The notes under the pieces were generated by a model, which had not been told where the DNA came from, searched no databases, and saw nothing but the letters and a program-made list of their open reading frames with translations. Positions 27,095 to 35,027 of a DNA stretch of 64,000 nt are shown here, in pieces. Source of the DNA: DAOUKH01 sp965219875 (GTDB lineage: Bacteria > Chloroflexota > Dehalococcoidia > SHYB01); NCBI GenBank assembly GCA_965219875.1, contig CBDCOW010000001.1, forward strand, positions 682,001-746,000, given 5' to 3'. The position numbers and the translations under genes are program-made. Position 1 is the first letter of the stretch; every line of letters starts with the position of its first letter.

Positions 27095-28066
27095 TCAAGG
27101 GTTCTCTACGGCTGGGACCTCCGTTCTCGCGAACGACGGGTTCCACGCAGCGCCGTGCTTGAGCATGCTGTTGAGGATGACCAGCAGTTTGCGCATGCAG
27201 GCGGTCAGCGCGACCTTCTTCGCCTTGCCCGACCCGCAGAGCCGCAGATAGAAGTCCCGGATCACCGGATTGTGGCGGGTGGCCGTAAGCGTGGCCATGT
27301 ACAGGGTCTGACGAGCTGGCGCCCGACCTCCCCACACGGTGCGCCGCCCGCGCAGCATCCCGCTGTCGCGGTTGAACGGGGCGACCCCGAGCAGGCTCGC
27401 GATCTGCTTGCCGCCCAGCTCCCCGAGCTCGGGGACCTCCGCCAGCAGCGTCATGCCCAGCACCGGCCCCACCCCGGGGACGCTCCGAAGCAGGTCCTCT
27501 CGCTCCCGCCATACCGGGTTCCGTTGGATGCGCTTGCTCAGATCCTCGTCCAGCTTGCGCAACTCCTTTTCCAGCCAGGCGATGTGGCGCTGGATGTCCT
27601 TGCGGACCGGCCCCACGGTGCTGCTCAGACGGTTCTTCTCTGCCGTGATCATGGTGACCACCTGCCGCCTTCGCTCCAGTTGCGCCTCCAGCGCCTGTGC
27701 TTCCGCGTCGGGCAGCCGGGTGGGACGCGGCCGGATGGCCATGCCGAAGCGCGCAATGATCTCCGCGTCCAGCCGGTCCGTCTTGGCCAGCCGTCCGCTG
27801 GCCTTGGCGAAGTCCCGCACCTGGCGCGGATTGACCACCGCCGTCGGGATCTGCGCCGCGGCGAGCCCCGCCACGACCGCCCGTTGCAGTCCGCCCGTCG
27901 ATTCCAGCACCACCAGCACCGGCGCCAGGGGTCCGAGCGCGGCGACCAATTCGTCGATACCCTGCGGCGTGTTGGGGACGCTCCACTGCGTCCCGTCCGG
28001 CAGGACGGCGATGTCCAGCACCTTCTTGGAGACGTCGATCCCGACGAAACGTTCCGCTGACTCCAC
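27095..28066 (-). CDS. IS110-family transposase (DEDD recombinase)
   Basis: 323 residues. The N-terminal RuvC-like DEDD domain shows FVGIDVSKK (Asp), VVLESTGG (Glu) and KTDRLDAEIIARF (Asp, Asp). A coiled coil near residues 125-175 is followed by the transposase_20 domain with SVPGVGPVLGMTLLAE and the Ser-containing FNRDSGMLRGRRTVWGGR. These are the hallmarks of RNA-guided IS110/IS621-type recombinases. The start is GTG 28066 with AAAGGAGAGGG upstream. Intact. Confidence 0.92.
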   Translation of the reverse strand: MESAERFVGIDVSKKVLDIAVLPDGTQWSVPNTPQGIDELVAALGPLAPVLVVLESTGGLQRAVVAGLAAAQIPTAVVNPRQVRDFAKASGRLAKTDRLDAEIIARFGMAIRPRPTRLPDAEAQALEAQLERRRQVVTMITAEKNRLSSTVGPVRKDIQRHIAWLEKELRKLDEDLSKRIQRNPVWREREDLLRSVPGVGPVLGMTLLAEVPELGELGGKQIASLLGVAPFNRDSGMLRGRRTVWGGRAPARQTLYMATLTATRHNPVIRDFYLRLCGSGKAKKVALTACMRKLLVILNSMLKHGAAWNPSFARTEVPAVENP

Positions 28067-28224
28067 AATCCCTCTCCTTTGGCCCTACCTTGCAGATTCG
28101 GGCTTTGCATGCCCTGGCAACTGTTCGGGCTCTTCCTTGGAGTAGGAGCGGCGACCATCGCTCTCCCACGGTCTTTCTTGGACCAGGGGGGTGTCGGTCT
28201 ACCGCTCTCCTCCCCAAGATACAA
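28067..28224 (-). ncRNA. Candidate IS110 bridge-RNA region
   Basis: Non-coding leader between element edge and transposase start. On the minus strand it has potential stems such as GGTC..GACC (around 28170-28184) and TTGC..GCAA arms (around 28105-28121). This is placed by analogy to IS621-type elements; no fold was computed. Confidence 0.3.
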
Positions 28225-28671
28225 GGGGGCAAGACCTCCCCACCGCCAACCCCCTCGCTCCCAAGGCTGGACGCCTTAGACGGCCTTCGGTGGTTGAAGG
28301 GAGGCCCTCACCTATACCGTCTGCGGTTGGAGACCTTTGCGTAACCTTGGGCCACAGGCTCCGGCAAGGTCGCGCGGCCCCCGCCTCCCCCCGCCCTCAC
28401 CCCAACCCTCTCCCAGCGGGAGAGGGGGCAAGACCTCCCCACCGCCAACCCCTCGCTCCCAAGGCTGGACACCTTAGACGGCCTTCGGTGGTTGAAGGGA
28501 GGCCCTCACCTATGCCGTCTGCGGTTGGAGACCTTTGCGTAACCTTGGGCCACAGGCTCCGGCAAGGTCGCGCAGCCCCCGCCTCCCCCCACCCTCACCC
28601 CAACCCTCTCCCAGCGGGAGAGGGGGCAAGACCTCCCCACTGCCAACCCCTCGCTCCCAAGGCTGGGTTAT
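28225..28671. repeat. 198-bp direct tandem repeat, two copies plus a partial third
   Basis: Units begin with GGGGGCAAGACCTCCCC at 28225, 28424 and 28622, giving unit lengths of 199 and 198 bp; the third stops after ~50 bp. Each full unit contains GGAGACCTTTGCGTAACC, the CAAGGTCGCGC and CCCGCCTCCCCCC blocks, and CCCTCACCCCAACCCTC with the CTCTCCC..GGGAGAG palindrome. No gene is present. The copies differ at only a few positions, indicating recent duplication. Confidence 0.85.
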
Positions 28672-28800
28672 GCAAGGGTCTCCATTGGGAAAGGGAGTTA
28701 AGACCCCTCACCCCCTGCCCTCGTTCCAACGATCAGAGACGGGCGTATCTATGGCAAGGCGGCGCAGGACGGCGCTCAACCCCGATTCGCGGCAAGCGCG

Positions 28801-28806
28801 TATACT
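28801..28806 (+). promoter_or_regulatory. Possible -10 box for the 28885 lipoprotein
   Basis: TATACT in a locally AT-rich stretch (TATACTTTATAACG), 79 bp before the start codon. No convincing -35 box is visible. Confidence 0.3.
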
Positions 28807-28884
28807 TTATAACGAGCGTCACGAGCGCGCCGGGACAACCGGCGGTCGCCGCAACCCCTTCCGATTGAACATTTAAGGAATCGC

Positions 28885-29517
28885 ATGCGCATCTTTCGAG
28901 CTCGTCCTCTGGTCTCCATCGCCGTGCTTGGCGTCATCGTCGCAACCACCGTTGGGGCCTGCGGGGGAGGATCGTCCCCCTGCCGCAACGACGACCCCTT
29001 TGAGGTGCCTCCCGCTCAACGGGGTAACCAGATGTCGGTGCAGGCGCACAGCCTGACGCTGACCGACGAGGTCTACTACCTCGCCGACAACGTCTCGTAC
29101 GTCGTGCGGCAGCCCGACCCCGAACGGACCATCGCCGTCCTCGAGATCACGGCGCGCAACGACCGGTCGGACCAGGTGCGGGTGAATGTCGGCCCCGACG
29201 CCTTCCGGCTGTTGGACGAGGACTCGGAGGAATACCGTCCCATCGACCCGTTCGATACGGAAGGGGGGTTCGTGCATCTTGCCCCGACCGTGCCCGCGAC
29301 TCAGCCGTACTACTACTGTAACCCGGCGCCCCCGCAGGAAGTGACGTTCATCTGGGGTCCGTTCGACCTGGAGCGGACCTTCGGGATTCGGGGGGTGACG
29401 ATGTTCGACGTACCGCGGGGGTTGGAGTACTCGCAGCTTCGCTGGCGGGCGATCGAAGCCGTCTTCGTGCGGTTCGAGGGCGCGTTCGACGGGAGCAGCG
29501 AGTATCTCGGACAGTAA
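28885..29517 (+). CDS. Lipoprotein of unknown function
   Basis: 210 residues. Signal peptide (SIAVLGVIVATTVGAC) with a lipobox-like TVGAC and lipidated Cys near residue 26, followed by a Gly/Ser linker. The domain has a beta-sandwich look (VLEITARNDRSDQVRVNVGPDAFRLLDEDSEEYRP), resembling DUF4352-like extracellular immunoglobulin-type domains. A pair of cysteines (SSPCRND, YYYCNPAP) could form a disulfide. Two bp before the enoyl-CoA hydratase, so apparently in the same operon though functionally unrelated. Confidence 0.75.
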   Translation: MRIFRARPLVSIAVLGVIVATTVGACGGGSSPCRNDDPFEVPPAQRGNQMSVQAHSLTLTDEVYYLADNVSYVVRQPDPERTIAVLEITARNDRSDQVRVNVGPDAFRLLDEDSEEYRPIDPFDTEGGFVHLAPTVPATQPYYYCNPAPPQEVTFIWGPFDLERTFGIRGVTMFDVPRGLEYSQLRWRAIEAVFVRFEGAFDGSSEYLGQ

Positions 29518-29519
29518 CG

Positions 29520-30284
29520 ATGGCGCCTGGGCCGCACGTCCGCTCTGAAACACGGGGCGGGGTGCGCCGCATCACGTTGGACCGCCCCGATTCGGGGAAC
29601 CGCATCACCGAGCCGCTGGCGCTGGCCTTCATCGACGCGGTGCGCCGCGCCGTCGAGGACGACGAAGTCTCGGTGGTTGTCGTCGCGGGGTCGGGCGGGG
29701 TGTTCAGCCTAGGGGCCGAGGCGACGCTGGCCGAAATCGGAGCCGAGAGCGCGGCGCGGCGCGGCGTCGCCGCCGTCGCGGCGAGCCTGGCGAAGCCGGT
29801 GATCGCCGCCATCAACGGCGACGCGATCGGGCAGGGTCTGGAGCTCTCGCTCGCCTGCGACCTACGGGTGATGTCGGCGGAGGCGCGGCTGGCGCTGGAC
29901 CAGCTCAGTCGAGGCGAACTGCCGTGGGACGGCGGGACGCAGCGGCTGCCGCGCCTCGTTCCCAGAAGCGTGGCCTCGGAGATGGTGCTCCTAGGCCGCG
30001 CCCTCACTGCCGATGAGGCGCTGCGGTGCGGCCTCGTCTCCCAAGTCGCGCCGCCCACCGACGTGGAGGCGCGGGCGATGGAGCTCGCCGAGCGGCTGGC
30101 CAGCGCGGCCCCCATCGCCAACGCCTACGCCAAGGAAGCGATTCTCGCGGGCATGGACCTGCCGCTCGAGCAGGGGCTGCGGCTGGAAGCCGACCTCGCC
30201 GTGCTCTTGCACGCCTCCCGCGACCGGGACGAGGGCATCCGCGCGTTCCTCGAAAAGCGGCCCCCGAAGTTCACCGGCGGGTAG
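29520..30284 (+). CDS. Enoyl-CoA hydratase/isomerase family protein 1
   Basis: 254-residue crotonase-fold protein. Oxyanion-hole segments: VFSLGAEATLAEIG near residue 60 (usually AFCAGAD) and INGDAIGQGLELSLACDLRV near residue 101. The catalytic loop reads RGELPWDGGTQRLPRLV near residue 139 in place of the usual LGLIPGAGGTQRL. The altered first oxyanion segment suggests a variant substrate or reaction. It forms a tight tandem (2 bp) with a second crotonase and then an acyl-CoA ligase. Confidence 0.85.
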   Translation: MAPGPHVRSETRGGVRRITLDRPDSGNRITEPLALAFIDAVRRAVEDDEVSVVVVAGSGGVFSLGAEATLAEIGAESAARRGVAAVAASLAKPVIAAINGDAIGQGLELSLACDLRVMSAEARLALDQLSRGELPWDGGTQRLPRLVPRSVASEMVLLGRALTADEALRCGLVSQVAPPTDVEARAMELAERLASAAPIANAYAKEAILAGMDLPLEQGLRLEADLAVLLHASRDRDEGIRAFLEKRPPKFTGG

Positions 30285-30286
30285 CG

Positions 30287-31009
30287 ATGGCGTTCGAGAC
30301 GGTGCTCCTAGAGATCGACGGCCCCGTGGCCCGGCTCACGCTCAACCGGCCCCGGGTGCTCAACGCGTATAACGTCCAGATGCGGGATGAGCTGTATCAG
30401 GCGCTCGGCGTTCTGGAGGAGAACTCCGACATCCGGGCCGCGGTGGTGCGCGGCGCGGGCGAGCGGGCGTTCTGCGCAGGGGCCGACCTCACCGAGTTCG
30501 GCTCCGCGCCGTCGCAGTTCATCGCGAGGCAAGTGCGATTCGAGCGCGACGTCTGGGCTCGCCTCTTCGGGCTACGCACGCCGCTGGTGGCCGCGGTCCG
30601 GGGGTTCTGCTTCGGGTCGGGCCTCGAGATCGCCCTAGGCTGCGACCTGATTCTCGCCGCGCCGGACGCGAAGTTCGGCCTGCCCGAGACGAACCTGGGC
30701 ATGATTCCCGCCGCCGGCGGGACGCAGACCATGCCGAGGGCGGTGGGGACGGCCCGGGGCCTCGACGCGCTGCTGACCGGCCGCGTGATCGAGGCGGAGG
30801 AGGCCGCGGCAATCGGGCTGGTCAACGGCGTCGAACCCGCGGGGTCGCTCTTCCACCGGGCTGAAGCAACCGCCCGCGCGTTGGCCGCGCTCGACACGCG
30901 GGCCGTCCGCGCCGCCAAGACCGCGCTGGCCCACGCCGCCGACGCCGGCCTTGCCGAGGGGCTCGCCTCCGAGGCACGCTTGGCCTCGCGCCTCGCCTTC
31001 GGTCCGTGA
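30287..31009 (+). CDS. Enoyl-CoA hydratase/isomerase family protein 2
   Basis: 240-residue crotonase-fold protein with canonical oxyanion segments (AFCAGADLTEFG near residue 60, VRGFCFGSGLEIALGCDLIL near 102) and the catalytic Glu segment PETNLGMIPAAGGTQTMPR near 128-147. The likely reaction is hydration or isomerisation of an enoyl-CoA. ATG 30287 follows the stop of the preceding gene directly; an open frame further upstream is only overlap. Part of an acyl-CoA operon. Confidence 0.87.
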   Translation: MAFETVLLEIDGPVARLTLNRPRVLNAYNVQMRDELYQALGVLEENSDIRAAVVRGAGERAFCAGADLTEFGSAPSQFIARQVRFERDVWARLFGLRTPLVAAVRGFCFGSGLEIALGCDLILAAPDAKFGLPETNLGMIPAAGGTQTMPRAVGTARGLDALLTGRVIEAEEAAAIGLVNGVEPAGSLFHRAEATARALAALDTRAVRAAKTALAHAADAGLAEGLASEARLASRLAFGP

Positions 31010-31106
31010 GCCGGCTCACGTCCTTCCGCCCCCGTACACCAAAAGGACACCGATAGCTATAATGCTCGGGCGTGCGCGGCACGCTCCCACAGGACTAGGA
31101 GGCCCT

Positions 31107-32675
31107 ATGAACACGAGCGAATTTCTCATGGTGACCTCGGCCGTCGCGCCAGACCGCTCCGCCATCGTCTTCGAAGACGCCACGACGACTTACGAGCAGC
31201 TCCAGGCGCGCTCCTCGAAGCTGGCCAACGCGCTGACCGACATGGGGATTCAAAAGGGCGACAAGGTCGCAATGATGGAGGTCAACAGCCCCAACCTCAT
31301 CGAGACCTACTTCGCCTGCGCCAAGATAGGCGCCATCTTCGTCCCGCTCAACTTCCGGGCGCGCCCCGACGAGGTCGCCTACATGCTCCAGGACTCGGAC
31401 GCGGTCGGGGTCGTCGCGGGCGAGCGCTACATCCCGCTGGTGGACGAGAGCCGCGGCGAGGCCCCGGGCGTCCGGCACTTCGTGTCGCTGGGCGCCGCCC
31501 CGGAAGGGTGGTCGAGCTTCGCGGACGTGCTCGCCGGCGGCGCGGACGAAGACCCGTTTACCGAGATAGAGGACACCGACCTCACGATCCTGATGTTCAC
31601 CGCGGGCACGACGGGACGGCCCAAGGGCGTCATGCTCGCCCACAAGAACTTCTCCGAATACGTACTGAACAACGTCTCCCCCGTGGACCTCGATATGGAG
31701 GAGAAGAACATCCTCACCGTGCCCATGTACCACATCGCCGGAATCCAGGCGGTGATGGCGGCGGTGTACGGCGGGCGGACGCTCGTGCTCCAGCGCCAGT
31801 TCGACGCCGAGGAGTGGATGCAGCTCGTGCAGCAGCACGCCGTCGACCGGGCCATGATGGTGCCGACGATGATCAAGCAGCTGATGGACCACGAGAAGTT
31901 CCAGGAGTACAACCTCACCAGCCTCCAGGTCATCACCTACGGCGCGGCGCCCATGCCGCTTGAAGTGGTCAAGCGCGCCATCGAGCAGTTCCCCGGGACG
32001 CACTTCATCAACGCGTTCGGTCAGACGGAGTCGGCGGCGACGATCACGATGCTCGGCCCCGACGACCACATCATCGAGGGGACCGAGGAAGAGAAGGAAC
32101 TCAAGCTCAAGCGGCTGGGGTCGATCGGCAAGCCGCTGCCCGATGTCGAGGTCCGCATCATGGACGAGGTCGGCACGCTCCTACCCGCCGAGGTCGTGGG
32201 CGAGATCGTGGCCCGCGGCGAGCGGATCATGAAGGGCTACTGGAAGCAGGAAGACGCCACGAGCGCCACGATCGACAAAGACGGCTGGCTCCACACCGGC
32301 GACCTCGGCTACGCCGACGAAGGCGGCTACATCTTCCTCGCCGGCCGGGCCAAGGACATCATCAAGCGCGGCGGCGAGATGATCTCGCCCGAAGAGCTCG
32401 AGAACATCATTCTCTCTCACCCCAAGGTCGAGGACATCGCGATCATCGGCGTGCCGGACCAGGAATGGGGCGAACGCGTGCGTGCGGTCGTCGTACCCTT
32501 CGACGAGGGCGACAAGCCATCGCTGGACGAGATCGCGGAGCTGGTGCGCTCACGGACCGCCAGCTTCAAGAAGCCGGAGTCGGTGGTGTTCGTCGACGAA
32601 CTGCCCCGGAACCCCATGGGCAAGATCCTCAAGCGCGTCCTGCGAGAGCAATTCGCCGAGCCGATCACCACGTAG
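31107..32675 (+). CDS. Acyl-CoA synthetase (AMP-forming)
   Basis: Activates a carboxylic acid to its CoA thioester using ATP. 522 residues. P-loop FTAGTTGRPKGVMLAH near residue 165, AMP-binding FINAFGQTESA near 300, hinge region HTGDLGYADEGGYIFLAGRAKDII (around 395-418, must be read in two parts), and the C-terminal catalytic Lys in NPMGKILKRVL. AGGACTAGGAGG precedes ATG 31107, preferred over an upstream in-frame start at 30951 inside the previous gene. Supplies the CoA substrate for the two upstream crotonases. Confidence 0.9.
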   Translation: MNTSEFLMVTSAVAPDRSAIVFEDATTTYEQLQARSSKLANALTDMGIQKGDKVAMMEVNSPNLIETYFACAKIGAIFVPLNFRARPDEVAYMLQDSDAVGVVAGERYIPLVDESRGEAPGVRHFVSLGAAPEGWSSFADVLAGGADEDPFTEIEDTDLTILMFTAGTTGRPKGVMLAHKNFSEYVLNNVSPVDLDMEEKNILTVPMYHIAGIQAVMAAVYGGRTLVLQRQFDAEEWMQLVQQHAVDRAMMVPTMIKQLMDHEKFQEYNLTSLQVITYGAAPMPLEVVKRAIEQFPGTHFINAFGQTESAATITMLGPDDHIIEGTEEEKELKLKRLGSIGKPLPDVEVRIMDEVGTLLPAEVVGEIVARGERIMKGYWKQEDATSATIDKDGWLHTGDLGYADEGGYIFLAGRAKDIIKRGGEMISPEELENIILSHPKVEDIAIIGVPDQEWGERVRAVVVPFDEGDKPSLDEIAELVRSRTASFKKPESVVFVDELPRNPMGKILKRVLREQFAEPITT

Positions 32676-33075
32676 GCGAACGGCCTCCGGCCTTGCCGTC
32701 GAACTCGCGGGCGTAGACTTCGGCGAGTTGCTTGTCGAAGGTGACGAGCGGGAGGGCCATCGCCCTGGCGACGTGAAGGTAGGCGGCATCGTAGGTGCTG
32801 AGGCCGGTATCGAGCGCGGTCTTGAACACCTCGGCGTGGTCGACTTCAATCCAAGTGAACCGCAGCCTCAGGCCGAGATCGAGGGCGAGGGCGATGCTCT
32901 CGCGCTGATCGGGATGGCGCCGCGCCTTCTTGCGGGCGACACTGGTTATCTCGTAACCAAGCAGCGGCGGAGCGTAGAGGTCATGGCCTTCGATCAGGGC
33001 CAACGCTTCGCCCGCCTCCTCTTCGCCGAAGATCACGGCGGCGAGAACGGAGGCATCTACGACCTTAGCGAGCAT
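32665..33075 (-). CDS. PIN-domain ribonuclease toxin (VapC-like)
   Basis: 136-residue PIN domain. Acidic Mg-binding residues are in VVDASVLAAVIFGEEE (Asp near residue 7, Glu downstream), the conserved LGYEITSV Glu near residue 42, and TYDAAYLHVARAMALPLVTFDKQL (Asp, Asp). Expected to be an RNase of a type II toxin-antitoxin pair. Its start overlaps the antitoxin gene by 11 bp, and its end overlaps the acyl-CoA synthetase end by 11 bp from the opposite strand. Confidence 0.86.
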   Translation of the reverse strand: MLAKVVDASVLAAVIFGEEEAGEALALIEGHDLYAPPLLGYEITSVARKKARRHPDQRESIALALDLGLRLRFTWIEVDHAEVFKTALDTGLSTYDAAYLHVARAMALPLVTFDKQLAEVYAREFDGKAGGRSPTW

Positions 33076-33337
33076 CCCGGTCTTCGCGAATCAGGCGCGT
33101 CGAATCGGAGCCCGTGCGTAAATTGAGGCCGCGCACCATGCGATGGACGTCGGACGCGTCCAGCCCCGTGCGATAGACGGCGCGCGTCTCCATGATGGCG
33201 CTAGACTCCAGCGATTCCTCGAGGATCATCATGAGCTCCCCTTGCATCGACCGGTGGTTACGCTTGGCGCGCTCGCGCAGCCGCTCCACCAAGGACTCAG
33301 GCACGTTCTTGATCGATAGGTTTACCGACGCGTCCAT
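33065..33337 (-). CDS. Ribbon-helix-helix antitoxin (FitA-like)
   Basis: 90 residues. N-terminal Arc/FitA-type ribbon-helix-helix (NLSIKNVPESLVERLRERAK then RSMQGELMMILEES) that binds DNA as a dimer. The C-terminal part should wrap the PIN toxin encoded next. The promoter and a small inverted repeat (ATAAT..ATTAT) overlap its start codon, consistent with autorepression. The toxin start lies within its last codons. Confidence 0.85.
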   Translation of the reverse strand: MDASVNLSIKNVPESLVERLRERAKRNHRSMQGELMMILEESLESSAIMETRAVYRTGLDASDVHRMVRGLNLRTGSDSTRLIREDRDAR

Positions 33338-33375
33338 AATAGAGCCATTATAGCGCCAATATAGTTTGGCTACAA
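33336..33375 (-). promoter_or_regulatory. Promoter/operator of the FitA-like/PIN operon
   Basis: On the minus strand TTGTAG (33370-33375) and TATAAT (33347-33352) are separated by 17 bp, and the TATAAT lies nine bases before the ATG, implying a leaderless transcript. An inverted repeat ATAAT/ATTAT (33336-33340, 33347-33351) spans box and start codon, a likely antitoxin-binding site. Confidence 0.55.
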
Positions 33376-33393
33376 CTCCATGACGGCGTCACT

Positions 33394-34395
33394 CTACATC
33401 CCATCCTCTTCCGATTTAGGGGCACGGGCCATGAGCTCCTTGACGGCGCGTTCGGGCTCCAAGCCTTCAAACATGACGCGGTAGGTGCAGGTCGCTATCG
33501 GCATCTCAACGCCGAGCGCCTTCGCCATGCGCAGCGCGGCCACGGTCGTGTCGACCCCCTCGGCGACGTTGCGCATCCCTTCGAGGATGACCTTCAGCGG
33601 CCTACCCTTGGCGAGTTGCTCGCCGACAAAGTAGTTGCGGCTCAAACGGCTCGCGCTCGTGGCGATGAGGTCGCCCAGTCCGGTGAGCCCGGCGAAGGTC
33701 AGCGGGCGCGCCCCCGCCGCCACGCCCAAGCGCGCGATCTCGGCAAGGCCGCGCGTCATCAGCCCCGCTTTCGCGTTGTCGCCGAATCCCAGCCCGTCGC
33801 TCATCGCCGCGCCGATCGCCACGATATTCTTGAGCGCTCCGCCGAGCTCAACGCCCACGACATCCATGTTGGTATAGGCGCGGAAGCGCGGCGACATGAG
33901 CACCGACACCGTCCGCTCCGCGACCGTCTCGTCCACGGAGGCGATCACCGCCGAGGCCGGCTGCCCGTCGAGAATCTCCTGCGCCAGGTTGGGGCCCGAA
34001 AGCACGGCGACACGCCCCACCGCCGCCGGGACCTCTTCTTCGATCACTTGGCTCATGCGCTTCGACGTTTCGCGTTCGAGTCCCTTCGACGCGCTGACGA
34101 CAATCGTGTCCGGGCCCACCGCACCCGCCAGCGCACGAGCGTTCGTCCGCATCGACGACGAGGGGACGGCGGCGATCAGGAACTCGGCGCCGGCCAGCTC
34201 AGCGAGGTCGGCCGTCACCCGCATGGAGGCGGGGAGCTCATAGCCGGGCAGACGCGCGTCGTTGCTCCGGGCCGCGTTGATGCGTTCGGCCTCGTCCGCG
34301 GAGCGCGCCCACAGGACTACTTCGACGTCTTTTCGGGCGAGGAGGATGCCGAGCGTCGTGCCCCACGTCGTCGTGCCCGCGATACCGACCCTCAC
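33394..34395 (-). CDS. gpsA: NAD(P)-dependent glycerol-3-phosphate dehydrogenase
   Basis: Reduces dihydroxyacetone phosphate to sn-glycerol-3-phosphate for phospholipid synthesis. 333 residues. Rossmann start VGIAGTTTWGTTLGILLA, FLIAAVPSSSMR near residue 75, catalytic Lys in VVSASKGLE near 105, VLSGPNLAQEI near 139, and the GALKNIVAIGAAMSDG and CTYRVMFEG blocks near 185 and 310. It overlaps the plsY end by 4 bp, so both steps feeding phosphatidate synthesis are co-translated. Confidence 0.94.
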   Translation of the reverse strand: MRVGIAGTTTWGTTLGILLARKDVEVVLWARSADEAERINAARSNDARLPGYELPASMRVTADLAELAGAEFLIAAVPSSSMRTNARALAGAVGPDTIVVSASKGLERETSKRMSQVIEEEVPAAVGRVAVLSGPNLAQEILDGQPASAVIASVDETVAERTVSVLMSPRFRAYTNMDVVGVELGGALKNIVAIGAAMSDGLGFGDNAKAGLMTRGLAEIARLGVAAGARPLTFAGLTGLGDLIATSASRLSRNYFVGEQLAKGRPLKVILEGMRNVAEGVDTTVAALRMAKALGVEMPIATCTYRVMFEGLEPERAVKELMARAPKSEEDGM

Positions 34396-35027
34396 GCCTC
34401 GTTCCCTTCCGCAACGCGGTGCTCCGGCGGGTCGCCGATCCTCCGCTCGGTGCCCTTGACCAGCCGGACGATGTTGTCATGATGCTGAATCCAGATCAGC
34501 GGACCGGCGATGGCCGCGTAAGCGAAGTACTCCCACGGCTCATGTCCCTGGAGCGCAGCCACCAAGACCATGACCATCGCGGCCGCGGTGCCCAGAAGCG
34601 ACCCCAGGGAGACGTAGCGGAACGCCAGCACTACGATCAGGCCAAAGCCCAGCGCCGCAAGGCCCCAGAGCGGCGCCATAATGAAGAGCGCGCCCAGTCC
34701 GGTGCTCACGCCGCGCCCGCCGGAAAAGCGAATGAAGGCCGACCAATTGTGCCCCGCCAGCGCCGCGAACGCCGCCGCGGCTTCCGCCCACACCGCGTCG
34801 CCCATCGCCTTGACCAGCAGGATCGCGATGATCCCCTTCCCGGCGTCGAACGCGAACACCAGCACCGCCGCCGGCACTCCAAGCAACCGCAGCACGTTCG
34901 AGGCGCCGATCTTCCCGCTGCCATAGTCACGAATGTCCACGCCCTTGATGACGCGCACCAAAACGAGTCCCAACGGGACCGCCCCGATCAGGTAGCTAAG
35001 GACAATGGCGAGAACGTTACCGGGCAT
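34392..35027 (-). CDS. plsY: Acyl-phosphate:glycerol-3-phosphate acyltransferase
   Basis: Integral membrane enzyme that acylates glycerol-3-phosphate from acyl-phosphate. 211 residues with about five to seven membrane segments. Conserved motifs: YLIGAVPLGLVL near residue 12, YGSGKIGASNVLR near residue 36 (GSGN(I/P)GATN in most), GHNWSAFIRFSGGRGVSTGLG near residue 93 (split motif H-N-W and GGKG-type), and a short C-terminal cytosolic tail. It overlaps der by 11 bp and gpsA by 4 bp. Confidence 0.93.
   Translation of the reverse strand: MPGNVLAIVLSYLIGAVPLGLVLVRVIKGVDIRDYGSGKIGASNVLRLLGVPAAVLVFAFDAGKGIIAILLVKAMGDAVWAEAAAAFAALAGHNWSAFIRFSGGRGVSTGLGALFIMAPLWGLAALGFGLIVVLAFRYVSLGSLLGTAAAMVMVLVAALQGHEPWEYFAYAAIAGPLIWIQHHDNIVRLVKGTERRIGDPPEHRVAEGNEA

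Larger units (their letters stand above)
27080..28224 (-). mobile_element. IS110-family element with long leader
   Basis: About 1145 bp. The boundaries are judged from where the REP-like repeat stops (GCGGGAGAG at 27079) and resumes (GGGGGCAAGACC at 28225). It has no long terminal inverted repeats, as usual for IS110. On the minus strand about 155 bp precede the transposase; in IS110 elements this non-coding end can encode the bridge RNA. Confidence 0.7.

Noticed and set aside
28225..28671. CRISPR array
   Set aside because: Units are ~198 bp with no short repeat/spacer pattern and no cas genes nearby.
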